A stretch of DNA of 8,320 bases, taken from the NCBI GenBank assembly GCA_051000345.1, contig JBPCOJ010000114.1:1-8320 (forward strand), in the 5' to 3' direction. Below, piece by piece: positions 6,120 through 8,320 of the stretch. A program made the position numbers and the translations under genes. Position 1 is the first letter of the stretch; every line of letters starts with the position of its first letter. The notes under the pieces were generated by a model. That model worked only from the letters and a program-made list of their open reading frames with translations, was not told the origin of the DNA and did no database searches. This stretch comes from JBHENC01 sp051000345. Lineage in GTDB: Bacteria; Acidobacteriota; Blastocatellia; Pyrinomonadales; Pyrinomonadaceae.

Positions 6120-6389
6120 AAAGCTTTGGCATCCGTATTCGACTGTTCTTACCATAGAGCAAGACGCCCTTGAGTGTCGCTACGGGAACCTCTTGCGCAA
6201 TTTCGGGCGGCATATAACTCTGCACGTCGCCTCAAAACTCTTAAGGAGCTAATACTGTATGGGCAGATCAGCCTTTGCTGGCAAACGCAGTCGCAACGCT
6301 TTAGGCTTAATCCCTTCCACTACTCGACGGGACTAGGCATCTAGCCCTACCTTAATTGCAACGGCAAAGTTTCACGAAAGAAAAGTTTT
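6120..6389. other. Gap before the VWA gene, with a short hairpin
   Basis: A stretch of 270 bases with no clear gene. At 6329-6347 GGG (bulged A) CTAG pairs with CTAG CCC around the tetraloop GCAT. No T-run follows, so it is not a standard terminator. CAGC and GCTG also pair around CTTT near 6268-6279. The region between 6226 and 6389 could be the leader of the VWA gene. A minus-strand frame over 6120-6225 continues as a shadow of the upstream gene and shows no motif. Confidence 0.4.
6259..6336 (+). CDS. Possible 25-codon small ORF in the leader of the VWA gene
   Basis: ATG at 6259 is preceded by AAGGAG (6243-6248) with a 10-base gap, the best-looking ribosome binding site in this half of the window. 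The frame encodes 25 residues, rich in arginine and serine (MGRSAFAGKRSRNALGLIPS at its start), and stops at TAG in the left arm of the 6329-6347 hairpin. It has no membrane segment. It could be a leader peptide for the VWA gene, a basic small protein, or chance. Confidence 0.25.
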   Translation: MGRSAFAGKRSRNALGLIPSTTRRD

Positions 6390-7685
6390 ATGAAAGCAAT
6401 GAAGAATTCGATGACTCCGCTGAACCCGTCGAGTTACACGCTTGTATTCATCTGCATTCTCGCGCTGCTCTTGCACGCGGCTGTCTTCAATAACGCCGCG
6501 AACGCGCAATCGCCGCAGCAGCCACAGCAAAGGCCGCGCAGAGCCGCGGGCGCGTCTCAACCTAAACCGACACCGATGAACGATCAGCGTCCCGCCGACA
6601 ATCGCGCGCCTGCCACGCCGCAGAAAACTCCTGCGGGCGAAGAAGTCGGCGAAGATGATGTCGTGCGCATCGAAACGCAGTTGGTTTCCATTCCGGCAGC
6701 GGTGACGGATCGCACGGGGCATCCTTTGACAAACTTGCGCGCGGAAAACTTTCTCGTCTATGAAGACAATCGCCCGCAGCGGGTCAGCAATTTTGCGACG
6801 ACCGAAGCGCCGTTTGAAGTCGCGCTCTTGCTCGACACATCCGGCTCGACGCGCGCCGATGTCGCTTTGATTCGCCGCGCCGCCAACGTCTTTATCGAAG
6901 CGCTGAGGCCGGGCGACAGAGTTGCCGTCGTTGCCTTCGACACGGGGCGCGCGGGCGACGCGAAAAATCTTGCGACCGTGAACGTGCTCGCCGAATTGAC
7001 GGGCGACCGCGCGAAGTTGCGCAAGGCTGTGGAAGCAATCGGCGCGAGCAACGGCACGCCGTTTTACGATGCGCTCATCAATGTTGCGGAAAAAGTTTTT
7101 CGTGAACCGCCGGGAGCGGCAGCGCGCGGGCGTCGCGCCGTCGTCGCGCTCACGGACGGAGTGGATTCGACGAGCGATGCGGATTTTGCGGAAGCGCGTG
7201 CGAAGCTTTTGCGCGCGGGCGTCGCCGCTTATTTCATCGAAGTCAACACGGAGGATTTCGTGGAAGAGCGTTTGATGCGCGACTGTTCCGGCGATCAAAC
7301 GCTGCGCCTGTCGCGCGCGCAGATGCAGCGCTACCGCAAAATATTTGCGCCGCGCGCGGACTCCGCCGATTATCAGAATTTCTGTCGTCTCGGACAATTT
7401 GAAAGAATGCAGATGAGCCGCGATCTATACACGCTGGCGCGCCGCGAGATGGACGAGATAGCGCGCATCTCCGGCGGGAAAACCTACGTCGCGGGCGATC
7501 TGCGCGACGCGCGACAAGCCTTCATCGAAGTCGCCGGGCTTATCGGCACGCAGTACAGTCTAGGCTATTATCCGACGAACAAAACGCGCGACAATCGTTT
7601 CCGCTCGATCCGCGTCGAAGTGCGCGGCGTCGCAGGCGGCGCGCAGATTCGCGCGCGCGAAGGCTACTACGCGCAACCGAACTAA
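6390..7685 (+). CDS. Secreted VWA-domain protein, Acidobacterial VWFA-related family
   Basis: A 431-residue exported protein. Residues 1-39 form a signal peptide: basic start, hydrophobic core TLVFICILALLLHAAVF, likely cleavage after ANA39. A low-complexity Pro/Gln/Arg linker follows (40-88). The small domain 92-135 (VVRIETQLVSIPAAVTDRTG, then NFLVYEDNRPQRVSNF) is typical of TIGR03436 proteins. The VWA domain covers about 142-290 with a complete metal-ion-dependent adhesion site: DTSGS (149-153), Thr223 in NGTPFYDAL and Asp256 in LTDGVDS. The end, QYSLGYYPTN (388-397) to RAREGYYAQ (421-429), is the family C-terminal block. Residues about 296-350 look like an extra basic, helical insert with Cys299 and Cys332. 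Family members are periplasmic or surface proteins thought to bind ligands through the metal site; specific roles are unknown. ATG at 6390 was chosen; Met4 or Met8 would also leave a working signal peptide. The upstream 270-base gap suggests its own promoter. Confidence 0.92.
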   Translation: MKAMKNSMTPLNPSSYTLVFICILALLLHAAVFNNAANAQSPQQPQQRPRRAAGASQPKPTPMNDQRPADNRAPATPQKTPAGEEVGEDDVVRIETQLVSIPAAVTDRTGHPLTNLRAENFLVYEDNRPQRVSNFATTEAPFEVALLLDTSGSTRADVALIRRAANVFIEALRPGDRVAVVAFDTGRAGDAKNLATVNVLAELTGDRAKLRKAVEAIGASNGTPFYDALINVAEKVFREPPGAAARGRRAVVALTDGVDSTSDADFAEARAKLLRAGVAAYFIEVNTEDFVEERLMRDCSGDQTLRLSRAQMQRYRKIFAPRADSADYQNFCRLGQFERMQMSRDLYTLARREMDEIARISGGKTYVAGDLRDARQAFIEVAGLIGTQYSLGYYPTNKTRDNRFRSIRVEVRGVAGGAQIRAREGYYAQPN

Positions 7686-7701
7686 AAAGAGAAGAACGAA
7701 T

Positions 7702-7765
7702 GATGAATGAACAATCGGCGCGCTTGTCCTGCTAATTAAACGCGCTTGTTTTGCATTCATCTTTT
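7702..7765. terminator. Long imperfect hairpin between convergent genes, candidate bidirectional terminator
   Basis: Three helical blocks stack. GATGAATG (7702-7709) pairs with CATTCATC (7754-7761), AACAA (7710-7714) with TTGTT (7746-7750), and GCGCG (7718-7722) with CGCGC (7741-7745). Bulges lie at 7715-7717 and 7751-7753. TTTT (7762-7765) follows on the plus strand, and a T-rich run (complement of 7681-7692) follows on the minus strand. It lies 17 bases after the VWA stop and overlaps the end of the minus-strand kinase remnant, fitting termination in both directions. Confidence 0.5.
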
Positions 7766-8210
7766 GCCTTCCTGTTTCCTTCCGTTGCGCTCGATGGCGC
7801 CTGCGACGGCGGTTGCTAAGTCCGCCGGTTCGATTGGTTTCGAGATGTGTTTCCGGTAGCCCGCCGCGAGCGCGCGTTCCTGATCTTCAGGCCGCGCATA
7901 AGCCACTTCTCTGTCTTCGGGCGTGAAGATAAACGCCGCATCTTGTCCGTTGGCTTCGGCTTCTTCATAACCGAAAATGTTTTCGGCTCCCTTGTTCCAA
8001 TTCGTCACGCGCCCGCCATACCATGCGCTCGCCATGACTGCGCCGAAGAAAAGCAAAAAAGGCGTTTCGCGCCCGATCAGCGGATCGAGGATCAACTTGA
8101 TGACGAGCGCCGCTCCGACAGACAGCACTGCGATGCCGTAGCCTGCAATTTGCGGGCGGGCGGCCTGCGAAGATGAACCGCGAGAAATTTTTGAATAATA
8201 CCGAAACCAT
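7757..8210 (-). pseudogene. Remnant of a hybrid sensor histidine kinase (DUF4118, PAS and receiver pieces)
   Basis: The readable frame runs from GTG at 8128 to TGA at 7757-7759 (123 residues) and joins pieces of three domains. Residues 1-39 match the start of the DUF4118 membrane sensor (LILDPLIGRETPFLLFF, MASAWYGG), but only about half of it. Residues 39-74 match the first third of a PAS domain (VTNWNKGAENIFGYEEAEA, FTPEDRE). Residues 75-114 match the C-terminal end of a response-regulator receiver domain (AYARPEDQERALAAGYRKH, then ISKPIEP with the conserved Lys97-Pro98). The rest of PAS, the HisKA and ATPase domains and the receiver's phosphorylated aspartate are absent, so no kinase activity is possible. 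The frame continues open upstream of 8128 with DUF4118-like sequence (QIAGYGIAVLSV) but has no ATG. The natural ATG (8208-8210), directly after the neighbour's stop, is in another frame. A frameshift near the GCCGCCCGCCCGC tract (about 8148-8163) would join them. A small expressed chimera cannot be excluded. Confidence 0.7.
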
Positions 8211-8320
8211 TTAAGTAGGTGTGTTTAGTAGCCAACTGTAACAGGTTATGCTTTTCACCTTTTGCTTATCTTTCAAATACGGTTTGACTGCCTCGATAAC
8301 CGCTTTCTCGACTTCTTCAT
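8211..8320 (-). CDS. C-terminal end of an unrecognised minus-strand protein
   Basis: Reading the minus strand from the right edge, an open frame gives 35 residues (first part EEVEKAVIEAVKPYLKDKQK) and stops at TAA (8211-8213). It begins as a charged amphipathic helix and ends with a hydrophobic, cysteine-containing tail (ITCYSWLLNTPT). I do not recognise the family. The stop codon is immediately followed by the ATG (8208-8210) that probably started the kinase gene, so the two were likely an operon with zero spacing. The start lies outside the window. Confidence 0.55.
   Translation of the reverse strand, partial: EEVEKAVIEAVKPYLKDKQKVKSITCYSWLLNTPT

Noticed and set aside
6193..6218. TTGCGC ... 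TATAAC as a promoter for the VWA gene
   Set aside because: The spacer is only 14 bases, too short for a standard sigma-70 promoter.
6259..6350. Resemblance of GCAAACGCAG...CTTTAGGCTTAAT to the tag-coding part of tmRNA
   Set aside because: No tRNA-like 5' or 3' ends, no T-loop sequence and no CCA are found nearby, and the tag frame would contain an early stop. Taken as chance similarity.
6372..7397. 341-codon open frame on the minus strand opposite the VWA gene
   Set aside because: Arg-rich antisense shadow; the plus strand has a complete signal peptide and VWA metal site.

Overview
The window reads as a piece of a bacterial chromosome, most likely from the phylum Acidobacteriota (a Blastocatellia/Pyrinomonadales-like lineage). 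The main clue is the secreted von Willebrand factor A protein at 6390-7685. Its layout (leader, short N-terminal domain, VWA domain, C-terminal 'SLGYYP...GYYA' block) matches the 'VWFA-related Acidobacterial domain' family (TIGR03436), which is expanded in that phylum. Coding regions are rich in GCG/CGC/GGC codons, while the long gaps at 117-596 and 6120-6389 look more AT-rich. The assignment is inference and no marker gene is present.

Layout. 1-116 is the C-terminus of a gene entering from the left, possibly a transposase whose stop codon lies in an insertion-sequence end. 117-596 has no convincing gene but ends in a good -10 box. 597-1565 is a nucleotide-sugar epimerase (UDP-glucuronate 4-epimerase-like). 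1646-2512 is a membrane-anchored alpha/beta hydrolase. 2559-3779 is moeA and 4282-4761 is moaC, both for molybdenum cofactor synthesis. Between them sit two small genes one base apart: an unrecognised 78-residue protein and an orphan HicB-like protein. 4762-4979 holds a 22-bp-period repeat and several small stem-loops. 4980-5762 is an M50B-like integral membrane metalloprotease, and 5775-6119 is a small unrecognised protein with a terminator-like hairpin inside its 5' coding end. 6120-6389 is a gap with a possible 25-codon ORF and a hairpin. 6390-7685 is the VWA protein. A long imperfect hairpin at 7702-7765 separates it from convergent minus-strand material: a decayed hybrid sensor histidine kinase (7757-8210) and the C-terminal end of another minus-strand gene (8211-8320).

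How the genes fit together. The coherent function is molybdenum cofactor synthesis. MoaC acts in the first step from GTP (making cyclic pyranopterin monophosphate with MoaA), and MoeA inserts molybdate into molybdopterin in the last step. Both genes lie on the same strand with small gaps and could share a transcript with the hydrolase upstream. The remaining genes (surface sugar metabolism, membrane protease, secreted VWA protein) are cell-envelope functions with no obvious pathway link.

I see no CRISPR array, phage module, tRNA or rRNA gene, and no clearly new multi-gene system. The most unusual items are the histidine-kinase remnant, in which pieces of three domains are spliced in one open frame, the hairpin inside the 5' end of the 5775 gene, and the small-gene pair inserted between moeA and moaC.
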